From the NCBI GenBank assembly GCA_021234535.1, contig CM037840.1, forward strand, positions 21,879,059-21,943,058: a stretch of DNA of 64,000 nt, in the 5' to 3' direction. The position numbers and the translations under genes were made by a program. Source of the stretch: Stichopus chloronotus. Taxonomy: Eukaryota > Echinodermata > Holothuroidea > Aspidochirotida > Stichopodidae. The notes beneath the pieces were generated by a model. The model saw only the letters and a list, made by a program, of their open reading frames with translations, was not told the origin of the DNA and ran no database searches. Positions 1 through 13,200 of the stretch are shown piece by piece; position 1 is the first letter of the stretch, and the number at the start of each line of letters is the position of its first letter.

Positions 1-1129
1 CACAGTATCGTTATAATATGCACAAAATCATTACACTGTGACTCCATGACTTTAAGAAAGTATTCATCCAAAATTGACCATGGTATTCTGCACTTACTCT
101 CTCAATTTTCTCTTTGCTTACAGTGGGTCCTAGCCTATCCTACTAGGCTAGGCCTAGTAGGCTGTAGCCTACAACAGACTACCGCTGGGAGAAAGGAGAG
201 GGGGTGTAATCTTTTGGAGAGTTAACCAGTTTGGGGCCTAAAATTACATTTTCAGGGAATTTAACCTCAGGATCCCCTGTGACTAGTGTGAGGTATCATC
301 CCTGCTTGCCACTTGCAGTGACACCCTTAAGAGAATCTTAAGGTGATCTTAAGTGATCTTCGACAAGAAATTCTGTACTAAACAAGATCCATGCAATTAA
401 TTAGCAATGCAAATCACAATGGTCATGTGCAATATCAGAACAGATAAGGAGCTCAGAAAATAATTTATCAGATATTTTAGGTGCATTGTGCTATACATGC
501 GAATTGATGCTTTTTCTGTTGTTACACCTCTCATTTCAATTACAGCCAGTGACAGTCTTGAACATTTGGTCCGTTTTCATGAACATGATTCAATTCAAGT
601 GCAAAAGATCCTGTTTAAAAGTGGAAACATTTTCACAAAAATATAATCTTGAGACTCGCATCACATGAAATACTGTACTTTAGTGTTGAAAATTGGTACA
701 GCAGTGGAGGTTTTTTTTGTTTTGTCACAATCAGAGAAAGCCCAAATGTATAACACAACTGCTACTGTACACAATATTCAGTTTGTGTAGAAATACTATT
801 TTGCGTCACAAAATGAGATGGGATACGGGATAAATTTTTCACTGCATCGTCAACATCTCTGTTGAATACATGGCGCCATCTGTGGGTTACAGGAGCATCA
901 AACCTCTGCATTTCTGTGGAGAACTTTTCAATCGAGTTTTTGAATTGAGAATGTGCCTGACGTGCAGAACTGTGCAGAGGTGCAGCTCTAGTGCTGTCCA
1001 ACTGCACTCTTATATATTAAAGCCTATTATGCCTCTGTACATCACATTACCTATGAAGTCCTGCCTAAACTATGCGTAGGGCTCATTTCATTTGGTGTCA
1101 CAATAACTTTTACTTTTATTGTTTTTCAG
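1..1129 (+). other. Upstream intron or 5' flank of E2F
   Basis: No exon recognised. The short ORFs here lack splice context and resemble no family I know. A TAGCCTA/TAGGCCTA-rich stretch lies at 130-175. Confidence 0.5.
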
Positions 1130-1253
1130 GCCAAAAGGAAACTTCATATGGACGTTAATCTATCAAGAGGTAAAAACAATGAAAACATTTTAGACTTTAA
1201 GACACCAAGTCCTCCAAAGCAGAAGAAGAAGGTTGTAAGAAATAGTCCCAAAG
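1130..1253 (+). CDS. E2F: E2F exon: cyclin-A-binding-like motif and basic linker
   Basis: The acceptor is tttttcag and the donor is gtaggt. The exon opens with AKRKLHMD, matching the KRRL-type cyclin A docking site that precedes the DNA-binding domain in E2F1-3, and ends with a lysine-rich stretch ([12 protein letters not shown]), a plausible nuclear localisation signal. It ends in phase 1, which fits the next exon. No exon upstream of it could be recognised in 1-1129. Confidence 0.85.
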
Positions 1254-4200
1254 GTAGGTTTGCTGCAGTACTGTAGGTCCACCAGATCTTGTGTCACAAA
1301 GTATAACAATGCTGTCTGGATGGACTTCAATGTTATGATAATTTATTAAACTTGCAAAAGAACCTTCATTGAACACAAAAATTGATACATGGGTTTTTAC
1401 AGTTTTAAAAATTCCAGCTACTGCACAGTGACTGTATGTAAAGTGGAGTCTACAGTAATCGTGAGTCCCTGAAAAATGGGATTATTGAGTAACCTGTTGA
1501 AGCCTAAATAGAGCAGCATTTCAGTCATTCTGTGTTCCTACAGTATGGTGAATCATTTCTGAACAAACGAAGTCATTCTAAACTCATTAAAAGTTCCTGT
1601 TAAAACCAAGTGATAGCTCGAGTATGATTTCTTCCAAAGTTTATTTAAATTGCTAACTGCTCAGTGGGAACATCTGTTAACATGAAATGAAAAAGCTGAC
1701 TTTCATAAAGAATTACGGCAAAAATTTGTGAAAGGTTTTATTTTGTTTGCTTCAATAAATAATCACAATTAAAGTAAAAAGAAGTTTCTTTGGAGTAGAA
1801 AAAAAAAATGTCATTTTAATGCCATATTAAAATGATCAGGGTTTGTTGTTAGTATTTTACAGTAGTCACTGTCTTGATGCCTTTTACAACATACTGTACT
1901 TGGCAACTTGTGATGTACAGTACAGCGGAAGTCAGTTCTAGGCACTGGTCATGAAATTCTGATCACAACAGTATCGCAGAGTGGTTCATGGCATATACGG
2001 TATTTTCAGTGTCAACCTGCAGTGTTTAAGGTTACAGCACCTACAGTAAAGGTATTTACAGTAACTACTGTACAGTATGCTGCCCCATATACTGTGTGTT
2101 CTGTAATTACAACAGGTCCTCTGGTGGTTTGTTGGAGAGTCATCCACAGGTCTACAAATTGTTTTAGAGTTTAACCGACAAATACTGTAGGACTACAGTA
2201 CAGTACTGTATGGTGAATGTTTGTGCAAAAGTTAATTACTTAATTCATTGCAGCTTTTACTACTGTACCCCCTTTTTGACCTGTTTAGCTATTTTAAAGT
2301 GCATGTTCCACAGATAAAACCTAGTAAAATCTGCAATGTTCAGCAACGTGCTTATATCTCTCATACATTTTGTTTGTCGGACCATTGAAGACTGCCAAGT
2401 ACTTAAAGCAACCCATACTGTGTATTGTAAATTCTCTAGTTGGTTAAGTCAGTGACTAAAATTGGTCCATGCAGTGATTCACATGTAAATCATTTGTGCC
2501 TTTTTGATGTAAAACTCTTTCTTGATGTACTGCACAGTACTGTAATTCAAATAGACTACAGTATAGATGTTTACAAAAGCCAGTAGCTATGCAAGTAAAA
2601 CTTAAATTAATTTATTTCAAATTAATAATATGTGATACTGTATGTAATGGCATTGTAAATTACTAATTTGTGATAAATTAATTTTCATTTGCATGGCCCT
2701 CGTTAGCATGATCTTGTAATCATGATTTTAATTAGCCCTGATTTCAATTTCTCTATCTGTGGGAATTGATTGTGGCAATGTGGCCCTTTTATCGAAGAGG
2801 GTGGTGGTGTACTGTAACCCATGGCATGGCAGTAAAGCAGATACTGTAGAGTACAGCATTGTACTTACATCATCTTACCACAGGTACTGTACAATACACT
2901 GTATCTGAACTGGAGATCTTGCTTGTTGTTTTTCGCCAGAACATGAGAAAAAAAAAAGAACCTACTGTACAATGTCTACAATGATGAAGTAGAGGACGAT
3001 TTGACTTTATTGCACTTTTAATTACGCACTGTACATTGTTATATTATTTCTGTCCACGAGTTAACACGATCTTAACTTTCGCCGAGCTCTGTAGGTGTTG
3101 TGAACATGCTACCCAGCTTGTGACTCATTGTAAGTCATAACTCTCCGGCAGACATAAGACATACTGTACAGGGTGTATGGCTTATATATAGTCTCTGCTG
3201 TGACAAATACAGGTTGATGATGAATTTATGCAGGATTTTACATGGTGGAATATTTATTGCCAAGATCGCAATTATTTGCTTTCCATTCGTGTACTGTACA
3301 GTAAATATCATAAATGACAGTGAAACATTCTCATGTAGACTAATACTGTTCTGTAAAGCTATCAACAGAATCCAAAAGAGTGATGGCGATACTGTACACT
3401 ATTAAGTACAACAACAGTGCAAGTGTGAGCAGGTCTTGTGCGTATACATCCTTGCAGTCCTTTTCATGACATACAAAGAAACAAAGAAGAAGTTTACCAG
3501 AAGTCACTCATCAAAGAAAGTACTTAAAACTCAAACATACAGGTACACAGAACAACAAACTTCTGTGATATTAAGAGTTGTTCAGTAAATTTCACAATGG
3601 TAAAGGGGATGTTTGTCCTTCAACCAAATCATTGCAAACTTGATTTTAAGAACTGCAAATTTACAGTAAAGAATGAAATGTTGGCAACTGATTTGCCTAA
3701 TAACAATTGATGCAGTATGCTTAGTGACACTAGTTGCCGTACTGTACAGTTACCCAGATACATTGAGTGATATGTCAGTACCAATTCATCATTTACAGTC
3801 CCTGGACAACTTCCCGCAACTTTTCAAGGTACCTGTACAGCACAACCACTTAAACTTGCTCAGATTAAGGCACTGCTAAAGGTTTGTATGGTATGTTATT
3901 CAGTAGGGTCTGATGTTTTTGACAAAACCCATTCTTAGTACTGTTGTTTCTGTCTACCACTCCAGCTGCCAAATCACCGTTAGAGAAATCTAGATACGAG
4001 ACATCCCTAGGCCTCCTAACAAAGCGGTTTGTCAGCCTGCTTCGAGCTGCACCGGATGGAGTCCTCGACCTGAACCAGGCCGCCGAGCAACTCAACGTCC
4101 AAAAACGGAGGATCTATGACATCACCAATGTATTAGAAGGAATAAAACTCATCTCAAAAAGGCATAAAAATAACATCGAGTGGAAGTAAGAAAGAATGTT

Positions 4201-7200
4201 TATCAACATGCGGTATACTGTACGTTGCAAGTCTGGACCTGCTTCTGATTTCATGAAATAAAGCTGAGCAAAATTAACGTGGACAATTGAATATACGGGG
4301 AATAATTTATTTTCTGACATTTGCATTTCAGATTTTGTGGGTATTTTCCTGCAAAATCTGTGACAGTTCTTACATTGCATGTGCAAGAAACAGCTGCACA
4401 ATGTTCCATTCGTGTAGCAATTTGACCATTTTGTGTAGCTAAATGAGATGCAATACCGGCTAAATTATTCTCCGATAAATACTGTACCCTGCAGACTGTT
4501 CAGTAGATCTGTTCTTTCCTTGTAGGAGTTCTGTATGTTTCCTCCCAAATATTGCAGCAGTTGGACCCACATTAATGTAGATCAGGGGTACACTAAACAG
4601 AGAAAAATAGTTGAAGATCTTCCCTTGAAAAGATCACATACTTGTCATATCCCTCAGGAAATGTGCCTCGAATCTTCATCTCGCCTAACTTTTGTGAAAA
4701 AAAATCAAAGTTGACAATTACTGTATGTGTGCATAAAACTGACTTGCATTTATCAGAGACTCTTGTCTATCATCAGGCTCGTAGTTGGCCCAATTTCAGT
4801 GCTGGCTAATTGTACCAAATATGTGCCCAGCCCTACCCCTTTTGCTTAACATTTTTAGGGAATATTCTGGTTGCATTTTTTTAATTTGTATTTTGGGGGT
4901 AAAAAATCCAAAATGTGAGAGAAAAGGTGAGTAGTGATATTGAAATGTGACATTGGTTGGCCATCTGTACTCACATGAATGAGAAAATGTTTCCTTACAG
5001 GATTTTTTAACATCATAATGTATTATTTTCTTTTTTATTTTCTTCATTCTGCTGCAGAGGAGCAAGTAGCTGCGTGTCCTCACAAGACTTCTCAGGAAAC
5101 TCGATAAGTGCAGAGGCCGTTAATCTTCACTCAGGTACAGTAGAGCTAACGTACAGTAACCCTCTCTGATCAAATCAGAGACTTTGCCGTTGCTTTGATG
5201 TGATTTTATAGATAACTGGTATTTCAAGAGATGTTGGGCATATTTTACCATGTCAGTCGCCATGGTTTCAAATAATTTTTAAGGTGGTACATGAATACTA
5301 TATATAGCAAAAAAGTAAAATTAAAACCAAAGCTTTGGAACATGACTGCCAAAAAAAAAAAAAAACAGTTTATACCTGCCTACAGAATATCCAAAGAGAA
5401 ACTTGGAGAATGAATAGCACTAGAAAGAACAGTCAAGTTACAAAGGAGAAATTGTTAATACAAGCTGTGAAGTCATAACAGTCATGTTAATGTAGAATCT
5501 CTGAAGAGAATTCAAAGAGAGTTTTGTGTTTTCCTCATGTTCCAATGCTCGCAGAATTAAAAATAAAAGAAGAAAACACACTAAGACGGGAATCACATTT
5601 AATCAAACTCTACAGTGATCAAGAGATTTGTTGACTGCTGTATGGAAGTGCTTTACATGACGGTGGTTTCACCGCAGCTCCATATTTACAGTAATTAATA
5701 CGTGTCAGTGATGTTGCATACAGCAGGGTTGCCGCAGTACATGCATTTACAGGTTTCCTTGTTTGAACTAGTTTGTCAGATGTTGGGAGGGCACATGATA
5801 CACTTGCTTGTCCTGTTCGCCGGACAATTACCCAGACAATTTTCCGACTGAAAAGTCCCACCAAGGCAGCTTCAGGGCTCGTCCACACACTGGATTTTCC
5901 AGGAGGAGGGATAAGTCAAAGCAAATTATCACATTAGTCTCTGCATCCTCTCAGTGGTCACTAAAGAAGACAAAACAAAGGTTTTAATAGAGAAACATTC
6001 CAACCACAAATGAAAGAAATTTCAAATGAAAGAGATTATTTTTCACTGCAGGCACATCAAGCCTCATGCCACTATCTTGGCCGTAGCTCAAGTCCTGAAG
6101 ATATCGCTGTTTAAAAAGAGGCTGCTCTGGTAAAGAAAAATTTGCAAAAGTTACAAAATTTTTTTTAACACCAAAGCCAAATGTCTTTGCTGTGTTTGAA
6201 ATGAAGGTGGGATTTAACCTTGACATTGCATTCATTGTAGAATGAATTTAAAATGATGTGCAAATAAAGTTACAGTACTGTTTTCCTTCCAGTTAAGATT
6301 GTAAAGAAATTCAAAGGATGTTCAATTAGTTTTGTCTGTTATGGCATCAAAGATTTCCCATAATGCAGTGCAGCACTGTGCAGTTTGAATTTATCAAAAA
6401 AATCATATTTTCCTAACACAACATGCCCTTGAACCTATGCTTTTCACCAATGATGAAAAAAAAAAACTTGCTTGCTCTTGTAAAATTTCAATTATAGAGT
6501 ACTGTAGGTACTGTAGGTTGTCTCAGGTGTGCGTTGCATCCTTACAGTACTGCTCTTCAGTGCTCGCAGTAGCCCTAGATGTGCTGTAAGTAATAAACAG
6601 TCCTTCCCACCATTTTACAGTATTTAAGATGTTCCTGAAAGGTAAAATAAACATTTCATAAAAACCTTTTTATGTGAGTATCAATTTGTTGGACTAAAAG
6701 ACAATTGAACAGAGCATCAGATCTTCTGAAACTTAAACATTTTATTGGATCGATCAGGTATTGGGAATGATAACTCTGAGATCGCCCCTTATCGCAATTG
6801 AGAAGACGTGGCAAACAAAGCCTGCAATTATATGAAGATGTATTGCATTATTAGTAAAGATAACTGCCTGGTGATATCCATCTATTCGTACCTGTAGTTT
6901 CCAATTATCTTTTTGGGCGTCTGGGTTTTATCGTGGTTGAACTGTTTGCAAACGTTTTTTTTACGTCGGCGCTTTATCGGAGGGACAGTAAACAGACATT
7001 ACTAGGAAGTATCTGCGTTTTTGACATACGGTACGGCATCTCTCTCTTTTTGTGATTAATTTGTTTGGATTCATCAAAGTAGGCAGCTTGACTGAATAAC
7101 CAACCAATTTATACTCTTTGTCAGTGATGATGAGAGAGAGAGAGATCTGTTCGATCAATCGAATTGTGCGAATATCATTTAGCAAAGCTTTGATGAGTTT

Positions 7201-10200
7201 CAATCGTTAAGCAAACGCCCGAGTCGTTTGCCGATAGCCCCTTGGGAGCAAAAGCACGTAGATGAATATTTAACTTGCAGTAGAATTTCAAGCCGTGTTC
7301 AGTCGATTTCGTCGAATGTTATCAGTTTACATTGATGTCCCATGAAAATGGGGAAATTCACCGTCTCTGGACAAGTGACTTTTACAACATTCATATATGA
7401 CATAGTATTATTCAGGAAAAAAGTAGACTGGCTTGATTCCAAAAACCAATTTTTTTTTAGTAAATAGAGAAGCATTGAATGAAAAAAATATGAAGTGATA
7501 ACTCGAGAATGGATAGATTTGAAGCCACTCAAGTAGCTTGCCGTTAGTGGAACGTCGAAAAAATGTACATGTACGGTAATTAGTTGTGAGTGAGCTTCAG
7601 AAACGACAGCCCTCGTGTGCTCAGGCAAAGTTACAATATTGTAGCACTCAGGAATGGCACTCATTAATTTGCTTTGGTGGTTCCACATTTTGATTTTGAT
7701 GAAATCGTAAAACCGGGTTTCTTGTAAACATGATAAATTTCATGAATTCAAAATGTGTAGATAACATCTGCACACCACGTAGAGTATGAGACGCCTGTAA
7801 TTTGCTGGTGAAAAGGTTGCTGGATTCTCTTGGTTCAGAGGCAGAGCTCTTTTGGGCTTTTTGTAAAAGAGAACAACATCATTTAGAATTTGTGTCTCAT
7901 AAATTTGTCACATTTGATAGATACTGTAAAGTCCATAAGCTCATTGGTTCGCTAAGCCCTGAAAGACAAGAACTGCTGCAGCTTTGTGCCAAAAATCTGC
8001 AGATTGACATTATTTGTGATATGGGTAATTTTTTTATACAGGTACTAGTCATCTGACATTTTCACTGTCTTGGTAATGGGTGTATTTTCTGTGTTTACAG
8101 TTGCAAAGTTGGTAAATCATTGATAAATGAAAACACTTTTTTTACACTTTAGATAAATTTTTTGAATGTTCCATTAGAATCAGGAACTTTCAAATAAATC
8201 TGTGAAAGGAAACCAAAGAAGGGGAGTCATTCTAGCCAGTTTGAGAATACTGTAGATGGGGTCACCAGAATATCGCGAATTTGGACCCCAAGTAAACAGA
8301 ATTACCCAACACTTAATTGGAATTGGTAGTGTTAGGCAAGGATTTAACATTTTGCAAGAGACTTGCATCTGGCTACCAATGACACAGTACACAGTACCAC
8401 ATGAACAAACTTCATGTATATTACTGAATTTTATGGGAATCAGGTTTCTTGAAGAAGCAGATAAAAGGAATAAAGAATACAGCTGATTTTTAGCTCATAC
8501 CAGCACGCTGGTGTGAGCTTATGCAATCACGCGATGTCACTGTATCCTTCCATCTATCTATCTAATGCTTCTCCCCTACATCTTTCATGGATTTGTTTGA
8601 AAATTACACACAATGTTCCTTGGGTCGTGGGCCATTTGGGGTGTCCAGGAATTTTGGGCCCAAGGTCCCATGTGGACCCTTTGGTCCATTTTATGAAATT
8701 CTGCAAAATGCTTCTCCTACAGACTCCCTTGCACAATGTTGATGTTTTGTCATAACGATACTCCATTAGTGGTGCCTTCAGAGTGCTCAGGAATTTTGTG
8801 TCCAAGGTCCCATGTGGGCCCTTTGGCCCATTTTATGAAATTCTGCAAAACGCATTTCCTTCTACAGATTCTCTTGTACAATGGCGATGGCTCATCAGAA
8901 TGATACTCCATTAGTGGTGCCTTCAGGGTGTTCAGAAATTTTGGATCCTTGGTCCCATGTGGACCCTTTGGCCCATTTTATGAAATTCTGCGAAGTGCTT
9001 CTTCTCTTACATGCTTTCATGGATTTGTTTAAAACTTAAACACAATGTTCCTTGGGTGGTGAACCATGTGGGGTGGTTTGGAAGTTTGGGTCTAAGGGAC
9101 CATGTGGGCCCTTTGGCCTATTTTGTGAAATTCTGGAAAATGCTTTCCCTCCTACAGATTCTCTTGTACAGTGGTGATGGTTTGTCATAATGAAACTCCA
9201 TTAGTGGTGCCTTTGAGGTGTTCAGGAATGTTGGGTCTAAGGTTCCATGTGGGCCCTTTGGCCCATTTAATGAAATTCTGCAAAATGCACTACAGATTCT
9301 ATTGTATGTTGTTGATTGATGGTTTGTCATAATGATACTCCATTGGTGTTGTGTTCAGGGTGTTCAGTAATTTGGATTGTAAAGTCTCATAAGGGCCCTT
9401 TGGCTCATTTTATGAAATTCCTCAAAATGCTTCCCCTGCTACCGATTCTCTTGTACAATGTTGATGGTTTGTCATAACGATACTCTGGCAGTGGTACCTA
9501 CACGTTTTTCAGGAATTTTAAGTGCTCTAGGATTTTACATAAATTTACAGACACTTGGTTGAAGGTATGAGCTTTTGCACCATTGGTGCTCAAGTTTATC
9601 TCAATACATTACATGTATAGAGATATTGTCAGTCTAGCTGTTCATTCTGGTGTTCTTTGAAAATGATGCCTGAAATGTGAAATGTGCCTGAAACCTGGAA
9701 ATGTTATAATATCTCCAATCGTTTTTCAGAAGGCACTTGCTTAAACTGTAGATGTTGCAATCTGTGTTTGGCTTGGTGGGCCCTCCGCATTAGCATTTTG
9801 AGCTCCTTTTATTTGCTGCATTTGAATTGTGTAGTATCAGGAAAGTAGTAGGCTATTGAGGGTTTCAACTCAATTGTGTGTATTCTCAACTGTGACCATA
9901 GAAGAATGTCAGACACCAGGCATGCATTTAGTTTAATTACTGCTTACACTTTGAGACCCAACAATTCCAGAGAAGATAAGCTGCTCAATTAGCTCAAAGG
10001 TATTTCATTCCTCGATAAGGCGATTCCAGTTCAATGTCATTCACCGAGCAACATCATTTATGTCAAGTACTGTAAATCCTTACCCCAATTAGCTCTTTCA
10101 GAACAATGCTTTGATCCCGTGTGTTTAGCTGCCCTCATTTTCAGAGAAGGTGACACACAACTTGAGAGAAAACTGTTTCATTAGCATAAATAAATGCATT

Positions 10201-13200
10201 TACCTCCTCTTGTTAAATAGGGATGGCATGCAAATGAACCGAAGAGGCAGAAGTCAAGTAGTTTGTCAAACAGATCCGTCACTTTTTTGTTGTTTGCCTC
10301 TTCAATCACAACTGAACTATTTCTATCACATTCAGAACATCCGTACAAAAGGACGTTAAACAACTAGAAGTATTGAGATTTAGTGATATTGCTGCTCTAG
10401 TTTTTCTTTTTTAAGCAGAAAAATATTGGTTACTGTACAAGAAATTTCTAGCAACAGCACTGAATGGAAGGTTGTTGACTGCAAAGCAAAAGCAGCTGAT
10501 CACTGCTTTGGTGTTTCGTTTAGAGTATTCGTCTGGTGCACCTGAGCAGTCACAGTGGACTTGACTGATATTCCTTGTCTGCTTGCTATTTTGACCCGCA
10601 AATTACACTACATACGTAACTGTGAAGATTATCTGTAGAAAGCGACTCTGTGGCCAAACTCCTTAACCAATTTGCGGGAAACATCAATTCAAGAAATTCA
10701 TATTACCCTTTGACGTGTTTGCAGAAACTACCACTACTACAGTAAACATGTGATTACAAGTCACACCACCCCTCAATTTTAAAGCTTTGTTTTTAAAACT
10801 TAAGCTTTCCTGAGAACAGTTGGGAGAATTTTGTCTTCTGTATATACTTGCCTAATTCATAAGCATAAACTTTGGCGATGAGACGAAAGTCACCCAGCTT
10901 GTGACAGATTGCAGTCTGCAGGTAAAAGTCTATTAAGGCAAATGAGAGGAAACATGTACCAAATTACCAAATAGACAGACTATATCTACTGTAGCTGATG
11001 AATTGTATGGGACCACTCTCATATAATGTACAGTAAAATAACATTTATTTAAAACTGTTCTCTCTTTCTTGCAGACGTGGCTGATTTAGACCTCCAAGAG
11101 AAAAGGTTAGATGAATTAACGAGGAATGCATCCCTACAACTTAAGATGCTCACAGAGGACCCAGGGAATAAGAGATATCCTTTAACTTTTCATGAATTTT
11201 TACAGCAATCATAAAAAAATTAGAGCCACTTATTTGAAGATAGTCATGCTTATATACATTCCTTGTTCGTTTTTGTATCGTTTTTTAATGCTTAAAGAGA
11301 TGAACCTCACTGCAGAAGCTTTCTCCATTTGTAAAATGTACTTGTAGAATCTCTGAGGACATGAATTAATTTGCATGGTTGTTTACCATATGCTGAATTT
11401 GTTGTCCATTGCCCATTTTGAGAAAAAAAATAAAAAAAGTGAGCTTTTTGTGAGGTGATTGTTACGTCGTTTGGAATGTGTTTCAGGACCTTACCCGATG
11501 GAAATGCAAAGCAGGTGTTAAAACATATTTGAAGAGGTGTTCTCAATGGAAAGATGATCCAGTGTTCTTAAGGTCCACAAAGATGGAGGTCTTCCTGTGT
11601 TTGATTCCGCTACCGATGTGAAAGTATCTTGTGTAAATCTGTTTGTAGTATACAGCTTGAACGACTATGTTTATCGATGCAAAAGTTCACTGTATACCAA
11701 GAAGAAAGTGCCACATTTCATATATGGCTACCATCAACTGCTCAAGTTAATGTTAGTCATGTATTGTTCTAACGTGCAGTTTCTGTCTTTACTATGTAGA
11801 ATGCGATGTACAGTATAGTTCTTGCAGTGTATTTCATTTTCATGTCTGACTTTTCAAATGAATTTTCCTTGACCAGGACCTTCACATATGCATATGTAAC
11901 TTATCATGACATTAGAAGTATTAAGAGCTTTGAAGACCAAACAGTCATAGCAATAAAGGCACCACCAGAGACAAAATTGGAGGTACCAGACCCAAGTGAG
12001 GTAAGTCTCCATTTGACCGTTTGATTCGTTCTGTCATTAATTCCTGTAGAAAGTGATAGTATGCCTGTGCAAATAACAAAAACTCAAGTCAATTCTGTGA
12101 AGTAGGCCTATACACAAAGGATTTGGAACAATTGAACATCATTGTGAAATATCAGGCTAAATTGAGGCTATTGAAAGTCCTGGTGGTCACACCACACTAA
12201 AAGACAAAAGAGAATTGTTGTATATCTTCCCCAAGCTCATTGTCATGGGTCATTTCACCTCTTCCTGATTCTATCCCACTCAGGTAGCAAACAATAACTA
12301 TTAGACATCAAAAACCCTGGTTCTCTTTACAGCTCTTGTATTTCATATAATGGCAAGAGATATTACAGTAGTTGTTCATGCCCATAGGCGAAAATGGTCG
12401 AAAGGAAAGGTCTTCTGACTACTGTAATTAAGTGAGAAAACAATTTTTCTGTCTTTTTTCTGTCATGCAGTACAGTTTGACAACTTTTGACTGGAAGCCT
12501 GGAAATTTAGCCATGCCTTTCATAAATATATTATATATCTTTGGACTATTCTGTCCTTTTAATCAGGAACAGTGTACTGGTCCTACTTCTTGGGTCACTT
12601 CCTGCCCTCTGATACTACCCCAGGATCAGTTTGTCTAGAGCACTGGTCTTTTTGTACTGCTCAGATCAATGTACAGGTCTTACTGCTAGGATCAATTTGC
12701 TGATCCTGCTACTAGGAACAGTTCAAAGTGATTGCGTGTGCACTGAAAAACCAGAAATGTAATCTTACAAGTGTTTGATCTTAACTTTTTCTTTATTTTT
12801 AAATGTACACGTGAGATTGTACATGGAGGGTCTTTCAATGAAGGAAAATGGTAGCAACTACTTTGAGAAAAGCAATGTGATTGGCATAAAAACAGTAAAA
12901 AACAGAAATCAAATTTGAAAATTAACGGTTCTTACTATAAATGCCTACATAATGAATATGCCAAAGCACAGGCTCACTGGAGTATCAAAAACATACTACT
13001 CAAGTCGTCACTCCTTGGTCAGTATCAGGAATTGTATTATTTGGTGAACAGAAGCACTGTATTTACAAATAATCTACCAATTGATCACAAGATTACAGTG
13101 TCAGTGATCCTGAGTTCTTTTGACTAAATGAATATTCAATACTAGTATACTTCTCATTGGCTTGTTCAAAGAAGCTTATGTCAGAAGAATTTGGAATTAT

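Noticed and set aside
8554..9330. - strand ORFs such as [20 protein letters not shown]
   Set aside because: Repeated translation of the 144-bp tandem units; the same peptide recurs with the repeat.
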